Shown: positions 16,301-23,401, numbered from the stretch's first letter. The stretch is 23,616 nucleotides of DNA from an uncultured Muribaculaceae bacterium (GCA_910587425.1 CAJUKU010000024.1:1-23616), one strand, 5' to 3'. Numbers and translations are program-made. Notes: generated from the sequence alone by a model not told the origin.

Positions 16301-18172
16301 GATCTCATTATTTTCCGAAATCAGTTCTGTTGAAGATGGCTCTCGTATTTCTTTTAGTGTTTGACCCTCTATAACTGACACATAGGCAGGTGAGTTTGCA
16401 AGTGAAGGTCCTTGACCTTTATAACGACCCCTGCTTACTGCGGCATCTATTGTTCCCGTAGCATCAATTATAAGGTTTCCGTTTTCCATTTTCAGCTTAC
16501 CGCCCACATATCCGATTGCATCTCCAGGAGTAATCTGAGTATAATAGTATTTGGTACTGGTTGATAATTTTACCCTATAATATCGTCCGAAAGACATGGT
16601 GGTTGTAGCATTCGGTATTGTCCAGCCCTCATCAGTATCCAGCTTAACTATCAGTGGATTACTTGCATTTACATCATCAAGATCCGACATTACAATATAT
16701 TTCACATTGCCGGCGGTTGCATACTGAACCACATAGTAGCCTGTTGCAAAATCTGATCCGCTCCATAGTTGCACATAGGTATCATCGCCAATTTCTTCAG
16801 CTGTTTTCCCTGAGAACTCTTTTAAAAGTTCCGCTACTGAATTATACGGCGTACGCTTGGCGAACCCGTCATGAATCTTAATATATACCGGTTTACTTTC
16901 ACCGATATACCCCGGATTATTACTATTGGTATTATTGTTCACTCGCAATGTCACACGTATTAAATAGGCTCCGTCACGTGCTGTAAGACCTGTCGTTGTC
17001 GGAGTTGCATATGTCGCCGACTGCAAAGAGGTTAGAGCAGTAGCGGCACTACCCATTTGAGGTAAACTTGTGCTTATTGTGGTTGAAGTAAAGAATGTTT
17101 TCCCTGAGTACATATCCATGACCTCAAATGCTCTTCTTGCTGATGAGTACTTCTCTAAGTTTTGATTCTCACCGGTCAAAAGCATTGGGACATAGCTTTT
17201 CAGAGTATTTAGAGTAAATTCATAATCTACAGATGCATCCTTTTCTCCATCGTATGATGTTGCATCTGTCAGCGTTGAGGAGCCTTGTGTTCCATCAAAT
17301 AAGACTTGATTGATAGGAGGATATGCTACAAGTGGTACAAAGAAGTATTCTTTTTTATCAGAATCGAATTCTATTATACCAACCATATCATACTTGTCTC
17401 CTTCCGTCAATCCTGTCAGACCATTTGTATATAATGGCGATTTGAATGGCGCTGAATCAATATTCCGTGCCAAAATCGGTTCTCCATCTTTATTCGTCAA
17501 ATTATACAATCCATCATTTAATCCGCCGTAGGTAACATTTGAGAATGCGACATAGCAGCCCCAAAGTTTCGCATCTATCTTATCCACATACTTGTTGCGG
17601 CTATTAATGCCGAGCGTAAGTGCATCTGCACTCTCTACCCAACCTGCTGTAGCGACTGCAGCTTCACCGCGCAGAAAATCAGTGGAATTGGAAGTGAATG
17701 TCGGTATGGATGCTGTATAATCATAGGGTTCATCTGCTTTCGAATCAGCGACTATCAATTCAGGATGTCCCTCATTCAGATGGAATACTCCCTGAAACAA
17801 TCCGGCTTTCGAATAAGAACGGAGATTGTCACCATCAAAACCGAAGAAGTTAGCCAAAACCCCACCATCTTTCCATCTAAGGAAAGTAGACAATGGGACT
17901 GCATTGGCTGCGCGAGCTGATATCTTTAACGGGTTACCGTTAACATCACGCGTATAAATGGCGTTTGAGAACCCATTTTCAGAACTATTATCAGCATCGG
18001 TAATCTGAGTAACCAGATTCAACACGAAATTCAACTTCACGTGTTTGCCATCATATTCAGGCTTCATAAGCTCCTCATAGGAGTTGACCTCCGTAAACAC
18101 GGGGTCGTCGGCTGCGGCGCGGGGCACAGCAAATGTCACCGCAAGCAGCAGAAGGAGTAAAAGTTTCTTCAT
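13391..18172 (-). CDS. Large secreted modular protein with chitobiase-like repeats and T9SS sorting domain
   Basis: The 1593-aa protein starts at MKKLLLLLLLAVTFAVPRAAADD, a clear signal peptide; an upstream in-frame ATG at 18277 would put 35 polar residues before it and is rejected. Residues about 25-1170 are unrecognised and likely consist of beta-rich modules (for example KYDMVGIIEFDSDKKEYFFV). Four chitobiase/beta-hexosaminidase C-terminal-like repeats follow at about 1175-1259, 1260-1344, 1345-1419 and 1449-1529, with YYTTDGSTP and IHYTLDGSEP as typical cores. A DPT repeat linker lies at about 1420-1448. The last 64 residues (MVFDMTGRRV, LRAGIYIVR) are a type A sorting domain, implying export by the type IX system and surface attachment. 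No catalytic domain is seen, so an adhesin or structural role is possible. GC differs strongly between the two halves. Confidence 0.85.
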   Translation of the reverse strand: MKKLLLLLLLAVTFAVPRAAADDPVFTEVNSYEELMKPEYDGKHVKLNFVLNLVTQITDADNSSENGFSNAIYTRDVNGNPLKISARAANAVPLSTFLRWKDGGVLANFFGFDGDNLRSYSKAGLFQGVFHLNEGHPELIVADSKADEPYDYTASIPTFTSNSTDFLRGEAAVATAGWVESADALTLGINSRNKYVDKIDAKLWGCYVAFSNVTYGGLNDGLYNLTNKDGEPILARNIDSAPFKSPLYTNGLTGLTEGDKYDMVGIIEFDSDKKEYFFVPLVAYPPINQVLFDGTQGSSTLTDATSYDGEKDASVDYEFTLNTLKSYVPMLLTGENQNLEKYSSARRAFEVMDMYSGKTFFTSTTISTSLPQMGSAATALTSLQSATYATPTTTGLTARDGAYLIRVTLRVNNNTNSNNPGYIGESKPVYIKIHDGFAKRTPYNSVAELLKEFSGKTAEEIGDDTYVQLWSGSDFATGYYVVQYATAGNVKYIVMSDLDDVNASNPLIVKLDTDEGWTIPNATTTMSFGRYYRVKLSTSTKYYYTQITPGDAIGYVGGKLKMENGNLIIDATGTIDAAVSRGRYKGQGPSLANSPAYVSVIEGQTLKEIREPSSTELISENNEIIRLRNLKVKLSGDNYYAVMSSDVPFVWDFLSEETANTYKQIISDANDEDVFIVKGIVLNNADGVKSIGIMDLIAEYAEEIGVCAHENHDTYYKKHEFAQTSNDKFVSLLGVGVVRVGTNEYIAKLKTNVSLDLTTLQTAVGGSSALTTLFAAANLSDDEDIDGGKLNKYPFNITGKLTVNDDGTQSLSVQSARALNGAAQRIEVYANKTVGGRTFSSYSVPYYQAMNSNNTVAAGADQYRYFYKVVAADAAEVHERIVAGETTAEIAADYLKDVEEYEYNEDTFNPMDEGYFYYTYSCKPGMVTPTITEYRYFDKTTKDVTDVKQIIDGDYRHVYATEIGSQSLNSQFFMRNPMRVIGVNNAYGYMAVTDGVSIIGMSVGKSLGDALTEGSYIGENAMSRPYHNYFYIIQGHANTSVEPIDAPETEIAIPAPVVLGKELTDQPGTLVKIPAAKIAKVGDEYMLTAVDENPAVAALDDAEPVSMPITSHLGWMPESVDEDAQYIVHGVVMPRTVLIDPAAPKYDDNGDPITYPTPDATKLELWATSVEVRRKTAAPTFAVSDEAESRDGDEVVTTEDITVGIECAEEGDVTIEYSIDGGAWEEYSAPIAVKKSETISARATLGEMQTSDVATLTVRYEYYSTTVTIQGYDHAGYTEVFLDNDALTDADKVYYTTDGSTPDENSTLYDGSIILEKTGVTVKAAVKEAGKRLGEVVSKEFDVRSSDVIITASNAPGKTTVKIEVDDKGHYNAQGAVIMYSIDDAVPTEYAGPFEVTEACTVFAYLEEQDKKISEEAMKDITVDPVTTDPTDPTDPTDPTDPVDPTPAKSGKVIITATEGDGVTYVELAPESQLAAGSYAIHYTLDGSEPTAASTKHDGNRIEVRKACTIKAVLIENGKTAGEVAVKQIAVTGIDGIAADGAAKVTVDGDCIVAPEGSMVFDMTGRRVRPEGLRAGIYIVRLADGTAVKVAVR
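13850..13897 (-). repeat. Coding 9-bp repeat (Thr-Asp-Pro linker)
   Basis: Inside the large secreted protein gene, a 9-bp unit repeats about five times and encodes DPT/TDP between the third and fourth chitobiase-like modules. Such linkers vary in copy number between strains. The unit is unrelated in sequence to the intergenic 9-bp arrays. Confidence 0.85.
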
Positions 18173-18297
18173 TCCTGTATACTTTTCGTTAGTAGATAGT
18201 GTGATATTTGAGGGGTGAGAGGAGTAGTAGGAGGAGAGAAGACAGCAGGGGGCGCGTCGGAATGAGAGGAAACACAATGCATGTGCCGTATGGGCAC

Positions 18298-18348
18298 AAA
18301 AAAAGCCGTGCGATTGACGCGCCGTAGGGGCATAGCGTCATCTCACGG
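18298..18348 (-). terminator. Intrinsic terminator inside the leader of the large secreted protein
   Basis: On the minus strand CCGTG..CACGG-type arms (18348-18344 with 18310-18306) close a long hairpin with inner stems GAT/ATC, GACGC/GCGTC and GCC/GGC and a 5-nt loop. One more C then leads into seven U (18304-18298). This ends about 125 nt before the start codon at 18172, so part of the transcription from 18505-18535 should stop here. Confidence 0.8.
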
Positions 18349-18500
18349 AGGCGACCCGTTCAAGGGGTCCTCAGTTGCGCATGTAACCGATTGATTTATA
18401 AATCGTTTACGGGGGGGGGGTAGAAACTAAGGGTATCCTGTACACTTTAACCTGTATAATAACTTGATTATTAGCGTGCCGACAACATCCGGCACAGTTT
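18298..18500 (-). ncRNA. Candidate structured leader RNA or small RNA (about 200 nt)
   Basis: This spans from the likely start site (about 18498) to the terminator U tract. Going along the minus strand it contains hairpin GTGCCG/CGGCAC (18495-18476), an AT hairpin TAATAA/TTATTA, a run of ten C (18420-18411), an imperfect dyad (18410-18383), a stable hairpin GAGGACCC...GGGTCgcCTC (about 18372-18350) and then the terminator hairpin. No convincing open frame lies within. It matches no RNA family I can name. It may be an independent small RNA, a riboswitch or an attenuator of the secreted protein gene. Confidence 0.4.
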
Positions 18501-18504
18501 TTCG

Positions 18505-18535
18505 CAAAATTAGCATCCTCCTGTCAATCTCCCAA
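18505..18535 (-). promoter_or_regulatory. Promoter for the leader RNA and large secreted protein
   Basis: TTG (18535-18533), a 20-nt spacer and TAATTTTG (18512-18505) on the minus strand fit the Bacteroidetes consensus. It places the start of transcription about 325 nt before the start codon of the large secreted protein. Confidence 0.6.
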
Positions 18536-18570
18536 CACTCCGCCCCAAAATTTAACAACATTGTAACATC

Positions 18571-18634
18571 CACCCTATCCACCTTAAAGACCTTAATGAC
18601 GCTAATGACCCTAATGACCTTATTGACCTTACCC
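18571..18634. repeat. 9-bp degenerate tandem array between hppA and the secreted protein
   Basis: Seven units of an ACC-led 9-mer (ACCTTAATG-like) are in register every 9 nt from 18572 to 18626. The units differ from the GCC-led arrays elsewhere but share the CCTTAT/CCTTAA core. The array lies between the hppA terminator and the promoter of the leader RNA. Confidence 0.85.
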
Positions 18635-18640
18635 TCCTTC

Positions 18641-18687
18641 AAAAAAAATCAGGGGCGCCATGCCGCCCTCGGCACAACGCCCCTGAT
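18641..18687 (-). terminator. Intrinsic terminator of hppA
   Basis: On the minus strand the arms ATCAGGGGCG (18687-18678) and CGCCCCTGAT (18657-18648) form a 10-bp stem, with an inner TGCCG/CGGCA hairpin in the loop, followed by eight T-equivalents (18648-18641). It begins 18 nt after the hppA stop. Confidence 0.9.
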
Positions 18688-18705
18688 AAGCCTTATAGCC
18701 CTCAA

Positions 18706-20901
18706 TTAAAATAGGCTCCAGCTGACAGTCAACCCCGCCATAACTATAGCCACCATCGACATGAGCTTGATGAGGATATTTAGCGACGGACCCGATGTAT
18801 CCTTGAACGGATCACCTACGGTATCGCCCACAACAGTAGCCTTGTGCACTTCGCTGCCTTTGCCGCCGAAGTTGCCCTCCTCGATATATTTCTTGGCGTT
18901 GTCCCATGCGCCGCCGGCGTTTGCCATGAAGATGGCAAGCACGAAGCCGGCTGAAAGACCGCCAACGAGCAGACCGATCACACCCGGCACGCCGAATACG
19001 AGTCCGGTCACGATCGGGGCTACGATAGCGAGCACCGAGGGGAACACCATCTCGCGCTGCGCACCCTTCGTGGATATCTGCACGCAGCGTGCGTAGTCGG
19101 GAGTGGCATCGCCGGTGAGAATACCTTTGATCTCACGGAACTGGCGGCGCACTTCGTCGACCATGTGACCTGCCGCACGACCTACGGCATTCATCGTCAG
19201 ACCGCAGAACAGGAATGCCATCATGGCGCCGATAAACATGCCTGAGAGCACCTTCGGGCTCATGAGGTTCACTTCGTAGAAAGCCATGAAGTCGGTGAAC
19301 GATGCCTCATGGATAGGCACGGCGCGCTCGCCGATCTGTATCATCGTTGTGCCGAGGCGCTCGAGACCGATGCGGATCTCCTCGATGTAGGAGGCAAGCA
19401 GCGCAAGACCTGTCAGGGCTGCCGAGCCGATGGCAAAGCCCTTGCCGGTAGCGGCGGTAGTGTTGCCGAGCGAGTCGAGAGCGTCGGTGCGGCGGCGCAC
19501 GTCGGCGCCGAGCGAGCTCATTTCGGCGTTTCCGCCCGCATTGTCGGCTATCGGGCCGTAAGCGTCGGTGGCGAGGGTGATGCCGAGCGTCGAGAGCATA
19601 CCTACGGCGGCGATGCCGATGCCGTAGAGACCCATAGCCACGTTGGTGAAGTCAAGACCCGAGGCAAACCAGTAGGAGAGTATGATGCCGGCTACTACCG
19701 AGATCACCGGAATGGCGGTGGAGATCATGCCGAGACCCACGCCGGAGATGATCACTGTGGCGGGACCGGTGGTGCCGCTCTCGGCGAGCTTGCGGGTGGG
19801 TTTGTAAGACTGCGATGTGTAATATTCTGTCGACTGACCGATTATTATGCCCACAAGCAGACCGACGACAACAGAGCAGCCTATCAGCGCCCAGTTATCG
19901 AGCTGCAGGAGCCAGAGAATCAGGAATGTGGCGCCGACGATCAGCAGAGAGCTGAGATTTGTGCCGCGCGAGAGCGAGCGGAGCAGATCTTTCATCGTCG
20001 CGTCCTCCTTGGTGCTCACGGAGAAGATGCCTATGATTGAGAGCACGATGCCGACGGCTGCGATGAGCATCGGCGCGATCACTGCCTTATACTGCATCAC
20101 CGGGTCGCCACCGATCAGATAAGCGGCGGCGCCGAGAGCGGCGGTGGCGAGGATAGATCCGCAGTACGACTCGTAGAGGTCGGCACCCATGCCGGCTACA
20201 TCGCCCACATTGTCGCCCACATTGTCGGCGATGGTTGCGGGGTTGCGGGGGTCATCCTCCGGGATGCCTGCCTCGACTTTACCCACGAGGTCAGCGCCCA
20301 CGTCGGCTGCCTTGGTGTAGATGCCGCCACCCACACGCGCGAAGAGCGCCTGTGTGCTGGCACCCATGCCGAAGGTGAGCATGGTGGTGGTGATCATGCA
20401 GAGCTTGGCGGTGCCGCTCAGACCGGTCACGCAAGCGTTGAGGATCACGTACCAGACGGAGATATCAAGCAGTCCGAGACCCACTACCACAAGACCCATC
20501 ACGGCGCCGCTGCGGAAGGCTACGCGCAGACCGCGGTTGAGCGACGTGCGTGCGGCGTTTGCCGTGCGTGCCGAGGCGTAGGTGGCGGTCTTCATGCCTA
20601 GGAAGCCCGACAGACCGGAGAAAAAGCCGCCAGTGAGGAAGGCTACCGGAACCCACGGGTTCTGGAGCTGGAAACCGTAAGCCATTATGGCGAAAAGCAC
20701 TACGAGGCACAGGAACACTATGCCCACGATCTTGTACTGCTGACGGAGGTAGGACATGGCTCCCTGACGCACGAACAGCGCTATCTCGCGCATGCGGTCG
20801 GTACCCTCGTCCTCACGCTTCATCCCTTTGTAGAAGAACCATGCCAGCAGCAGCGCAATCACCGACGATGCCGGCACGATCCAGAATAATTGTTGTTCCA
20901 T
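18706..20901 (-). CDS. hppA: Membrane-bound ion-translocating pyrophosphatase
   Basis: Couples hydrolysis of inorganic pyrophosphate to H+ and/or Na+ transport across the inner membrane. The 731-aa protein has about 16 hydrophobic segments. The pyrophosphate site is in DVGADLVGKVEAGIPEDDP (200-218) and ADNVGDNVGD (226-235), with the gate-region Glu in GADLYES (239-245). Further conserved blocks are TDAYGPIADNAGGNAEMS and the C-terminal GDTVGDPFKDTSGPSLNILI. The motif GNTTAATGKGFAIGSAAL (about 476-493) has Ala where K+-independent enzymes have Lys, so K+ dependence is expected. Members in Bacteroides pump Na+ and H+; ion choice is not fixed here. It is flanked by its own promoter and terminator. 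Confidence 0.97.
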   Translation of the reverse strand: MEQQLFWIVPASSVIALLLAWFFYKGMKREDEGTDRMREIALFVRQGAMSYLRQQYKIVGIVFLCLVVLFAIMAYGFQLQNPWVPVAFLTGGFFSGLSGFLGMKTATYASARTANAARTSLNRGLRVAFRSGAVMGLVVVGLGLLDISVWYVILNACVTGLSGTAKLCMITTTMLTFGMGASTQALFARVGGGIYTKAADVGADLVGKVEAGIPEDDPRNPATIADNVGDNVGDVAGMGADLYESYCGSILATAALGAAAYLIGGDPVMQYKAVIAPMLIAAVGIVLSIIGIFSVSTKEDATMKDLLRSLSRGTNLSSLLIVGATFLILWLLQLDNWALIGCSVVVGLLVGIIIGQSTEYYTSQSYKPTRKLAESGTTGPATVIISGVGLGMISTAIPVISVVAGIILSYWFASGLDFTNVAMGLYGIGIAAVGMLSTLGITLATDAYGPIADNAGGNAEMSSLGADVRRRTDALDSLGNTTAATGKGFAIGSAALTGLALLASYIEEIRIGLERLGTTMIQIGERAVPIHEASFTDFMAFYEVNLMSPKVLSGMFIGAMMAFLFCGLTMNAVGRAAGHMVDEVRRQFREIKGILTGDATPDYARCVQISTKGAQREMVFPSVLAIVAPIVTGLVFGVPGVIGLLVGGLSAGFVLAIFMANAGGAWDNAKKYIEEGNFGGKGSEVHKATVVGDTVGDPFKDTSGPSLNILIKLMSMVAIVMAGLTVSWSLF

Positions 20902-20979
20902 AACAAACGTGAAATGATGGTATTATTTATTTGTATTGTCTTTCGAATGGATTCTCAATTTCCGCGCAGCGATCCGCCC

Positions 20980-21060
20980 CAGCCTCTTATCAGCCTTATT
21001 AGCCCTATTAGCCTTATTTGCCTTATCAGCCTCATAGCCACTATCAGCCTTATCAGCCAC
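20980..21060. repeat. 9-bp degenerate tandem array in the hppA leader
   Basis: About nine units of GCCYTATYA, mostly 9 bp apart with 8-, 10- and 11-bp exceptions. It lies downstream of the hppA promoter, so on the minus strand it would be transcribed into the 5' untranslated region as GGCTGATAA-like repeats. Confidence 0.9.
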
Positions 21061-21084
21061 TGGCAGAGCCGATCTCGCCCGATA

Positions 21085-21117
21085 CAAAGTTACGAATTAT
21101 TCACCCCTCCCCGCAAA
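21085..21117 (-). promoter_or_regulatory. Promoter of hppA
   Basis: TTTG (21117-21114), 21-nt spacer, TAACTTTG (21092-21085) on the minus strand. The resulting leader is about 175 nt and includes the 9-bp array at 20980-21060. Confidence 0.7.
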
Positions 21118-21189
21118 TTTAATTTACCCTATTTCATAAATTTTTACATAACTATCCTCACAACCCGCCCTCCCCATCACCAGATGACC

Positions 21190-21230
21190 AAAAAAGCGGT
21201 GGCTGCACCCTTCCGGACACAGCCACCGCT
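21190..21230 (-). terminator. Intrinsic terminator of serC-serA
   Basis: An 11-bp perfect stem AGCGGTGGCTG (21195-21205) with CAGCCACCGCT (21220-21230) and a 14-nt loop is followed on the minus strand by six U (21195-21190). It lies about 40 nt past the serA stop. Confidence 0.88.
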
Positions 21231-21260
21231 ATATTTCCATGCCTCAAGGCAGCATCAGCC

Positions 21261-21279
21261 GCCTTATCAGCCTTATCTG
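21261..21279. repeat. Two-unit copy of the 9-bp repeat at the serA stop
   Basis: GCCTTATCA followed by GCCTTATCT. The second unit contains the serA stop codon (TTA at 21273-21275 on the plus strand), so the repeat touches the coding end. It is too short to be certain alone, but the units are identical to those of the array at 20980-21060. Confidence 0.55.
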
Positions 21280-22193
21280 TTCACTCTGTACTTATCCACA
21301 CCGTTCACGAGGAAGTCCACCACCTGCCGGGCGGCGGCAATTCCCGCATTTATGTTTGCCTCGGCAGTCTGTGCTCCCATCTTCTTGGGGGTGAAGAATA
21401 CCCGTCCCGGGAACTCGGCAAGCAGCTTGTCGGCGTTATCCGGACGGATATCAGCCACATACTTCAGATCCTGACGGTCGGCGAGCGCGCGGGCAAGCCC
21501 CTCCTCGTCGATCACCTCCTTACGGGCGGTGTTCACCAGCACTCCCCCTTTCGGCAGACGTGTTATGAGATCGTAACCCACGGAGCGGCGTGTCTCGTCG
21601 GTAGCAGGGATATGGAGCGATACCACGCGGTTGTCGGCATACAGCTCCTCCACACTGCGCACAGGCTTCACACCTGCTGCGGCGATCACTTCGTCGGGAC
21701 AGAACGGGTCAAGCGCGGATACCTCCATCTCAAACCCGCGGGCGATACGCGCCACATTTCTGCCCACCTGTCCGAAAGCGTGGATGCCGAGGCGCTTGCC
21801 GCGAAGTTCCCAACCTGACGTGCCGTCGTACATGTTGCGCGCCGCCATCACGGCGAGCCCGAACACCAGTTCGGCAACGGCGTTGGAATTCTGACCAGGG
21901 GTATTCTCCACGCACACGTCATGCGCCGTGGCGGCGGCGAGATCTACATTGTCATATCCCGCGCCTGCGCGCACCACCACTTTCAGCTTCGGTGCCGCTG
22001 CAAAAACCTCGGCGTCAACCTTGTCGCTGCGTATGATCAGCGCGTCGGCATCAGCTACGGCTGCAAGCAGATCGCCGCGCGATGCATATTTCTCCAGGAG
22101 CACCAGCTCCATGCCGGCATCCTCCACCACTTTGCGTATACCGTCGACAGCCACCGCTGCAAACGGCTTCTCGGTTGCTACAAGTACTTTCAT
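21273..22193 (-). CDS. serA: D-3-phosphoglycerate dehydrogenase, short Bacteroidetes type
   Basis: First step of serine synthesis: oxidises 3-phosphoglycerate to 3-phosphohydroxypyruvate with NAD+. The 306-aa protein has the D-2-hydroxyacid dehydrogenase fold: RAGAGYDNVD (75-84), ENTPGQNSNAVAEL (96-109), a Rossmann motif HAFGQVG (138-144) in which the first Gly of GxGxxG is Ala, and NTARKEVIDE (221-230) with catalytic Arg224. The usual His in TPHxGAST is not present; the segment reads TPKKMGAQTAEAN. The Glu-containing DVFxxEP is replaced by DIRPDN. No ACT regulatory domain. The assignment is supported by serC 12 nt upstream in the same operon. Confidence 0.88.
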   Translation of the reverse strand: MKVLVATEKPFAAVAVDGIRKVVEDAGMELVLLEKYASRGDLLAAVADADALIIRSDKVDAEVFAAAPKLKVVVRAGAGYDNVDLAAATAHDVCVENTPGQNSNAVAELVFGLAVMAARNMYDGTSGWELRGKRLGIHAFGQVGRNVARIARGFEMEVSALDPFCPDEVIAAAGVKPVRSVEELYADNRVVSLHIPATDETRRSVGYDLITRLPKGGVLVNTARKEVIDEEGLARALADRQDLKYVADIRPDNADKLLAEFPGRVFFTPKKMGAQTAEANINAGIAAARQVVDFLVNGVDKYRVNR

Positions 22194-22205
22194 GATCGCA
22201 TTGTA

Positions 22206-23279
22206 TTAGTGGCGTTCCTGGAAATCGTTCATAGCAGCCACAAGAGCTTCAACGCTCTCCATCGGCAGCGCATTGTAGAGCGATGCGCGGAAACCGCCTA
22301 CCGAACGGTGACCCTTGATGCCTACGATACCACGCTCGGCGGCAAAGTCGACAAATGCCTTCTCCAGATCCTTGTATTCCGGACGCATCACAAACGTAAC
22401 GTTCATGATCGAGCGGTCGGCGGGATCGGTCACTGTGCCGATGAACATGCGGCTCGAATCGATGGCGTCATACAGTTTCTCCGCCTTTGCGAGATCCATC
22501 TTCTCAAGCTCACGCACGCCGCCAAGCTCCTTGTACCAGCGCAGAGTCTGCATAGCCGAGTATATCGGAAGCACCGGAGGGGTGTTGAACATCGAGTCTT
22601 TCTTTATATGCGTGCGGTAATCGAGCATGGTCGGGATCACGCGGTCCACATGACCCAGCGCGTCCTCGCGCACAATTACGATTGTCACTCCCGCAGGCGC
22701 GAGATTTTTCTGTGCGCCGGCATATATGAGGTCATATTTGCTAACATCGACCGGACGCGAGAATATGTCGCTCGACATGTCGGCTACAAGGCGCACGTTT
22801 CCGGCATCCGGATCGTAGCGCATCTCTGTGCCGTAGATTGTATTGTTCGATGTGAAATGGAAGTAATCTGCATCCTGCGGCACTGTGTAGCCTTTCGGTA
22901 TGTATGTGAAGTTAGCATCCTTTGAGGAACCCACCACATCGACTTCACCAAACAGCCGCGCTTCCTTTATAGCGTTAACAGCCCATGTTCCGGTTTCGAG
23001 ATACGCCGCTTTCTTAGCCATCAGATTGTAGGGCACCATGCAGAACTGCATACTTGCGCCGCCACCGAGGAACAGCACCGAGTACCCCTCCGGTACGTCA
23101 AGAAGCTCCTTGACGAGAGCACGCGCCTCCTCTATCACAGCCACAAATTCCTTGCTGCGGTGAGATACTTCCAGGATTGAAAGACCGGTTCCGGCGAAAT
23201 CCAGAATAGCATCCGCCGTATTCTTTATTGTGTACTGGCTCAGGATCGATGGTCCTGCGTAAAAATTATGTTTCTTCAT
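22206..23279 (-). CDS. serC: Phosphoserine aminotransferase
   Basis: PLP enzyme making phosphoserine from 3-phosphohydroxypyruvate and glutamate, the step after SerA. The 357-aa length is normal. Family motifs are NFYAGPSILS (5-14), ISILEVSHRS-like SILEVSHRSKEF (34-45), FLGGGASMQF (70-79), ETGTWA (95-100) and IYAGAQKNLAPAG (185-197) with the PLP-binding Lys191. The C-terminus has GHRSVGGFRASLYNA, typical of SerC. It is the first gene of the serC-serA operon, with a -7 box about 115 nt upstream. Confidence 0.97.
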   Translation of the reverse strand: MKKHNFYAGPSILSQYTIKNTADAILDFAGTGLSILEVSHRSKEFVAVIEEARALVKELLDVPEGYSVLFLGGGASMQFCMVPYNLMAKKAAYLETGTWAVNAIKEARLFGEVDVVGSSKDANFTYIPKGYTVPQDADYFHFTSNNTIYGTEMRYDPDAGNVRLVADMSSDIFSRPVDVSKYDLIYAGAQKNLAPAGVTIVIVREDALGHVDRVIPTMLDYRTHIKKDSMFNTPPVLPIYSAMQTLRWYKELGGVRELEKMDLAKAEKLYDAIDSSRMFIGTVTDPADRSIMNVTFVMRPEYKDLEKAFVDFAAERGIVGIKGHRSVGGFRASLYNALPMESVEALVAAMNDFQERH

Positions 23280-23393
23280 TGTCTTTACAGGTATTGGTTT
23301 GATTTTAGGTATTCTCTTTATTTATCAGTATTTGTTTGACTTGTTCAGTTCCGGCGCAGTCATCAGCTTCCCTGAACCGGAATCTTACAATCG

Positions 23394-23401
23394 CAAAGAT
23401 A
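23394..23401 (-). promoter_or_regulatory. -7 box of serC-serA
   Basis: TATCTTTG on the minus strand, 114 nt before the serC ATG. No TTTG at the usual spacing. The leader starts with GC-containing complementary segments (23344-23382) and continues A-rich to the ATG. Confidence 0.5.

Noticed and set aside
18383..18410. Invertible promoter ends
   Set aside because: The dyad is imperfect and single, no second matching inverted repeat was found flanking the promoter at 18505-18535, and no recombinase gene is present.
19309..20040. 243-codon rightward frame inside hppA
   Set aside because: Antisense shadow of a strongly conserved membrane pyrophosphatase.
20890..21474. Rightward 194-codon frame between hppA and serA
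   Set aside because: It crosses the hppA promoter, a 9-bp array and the serA terminator, so it cannot be a real gene in this context.
23344..23382. H-type pseudoknot in the serC leader
   Set aside because: The stems have the order of a pseudoknot, but both crossing loops would be zero nt long, which is sterically implausible. I treat them as alternative hairpins.
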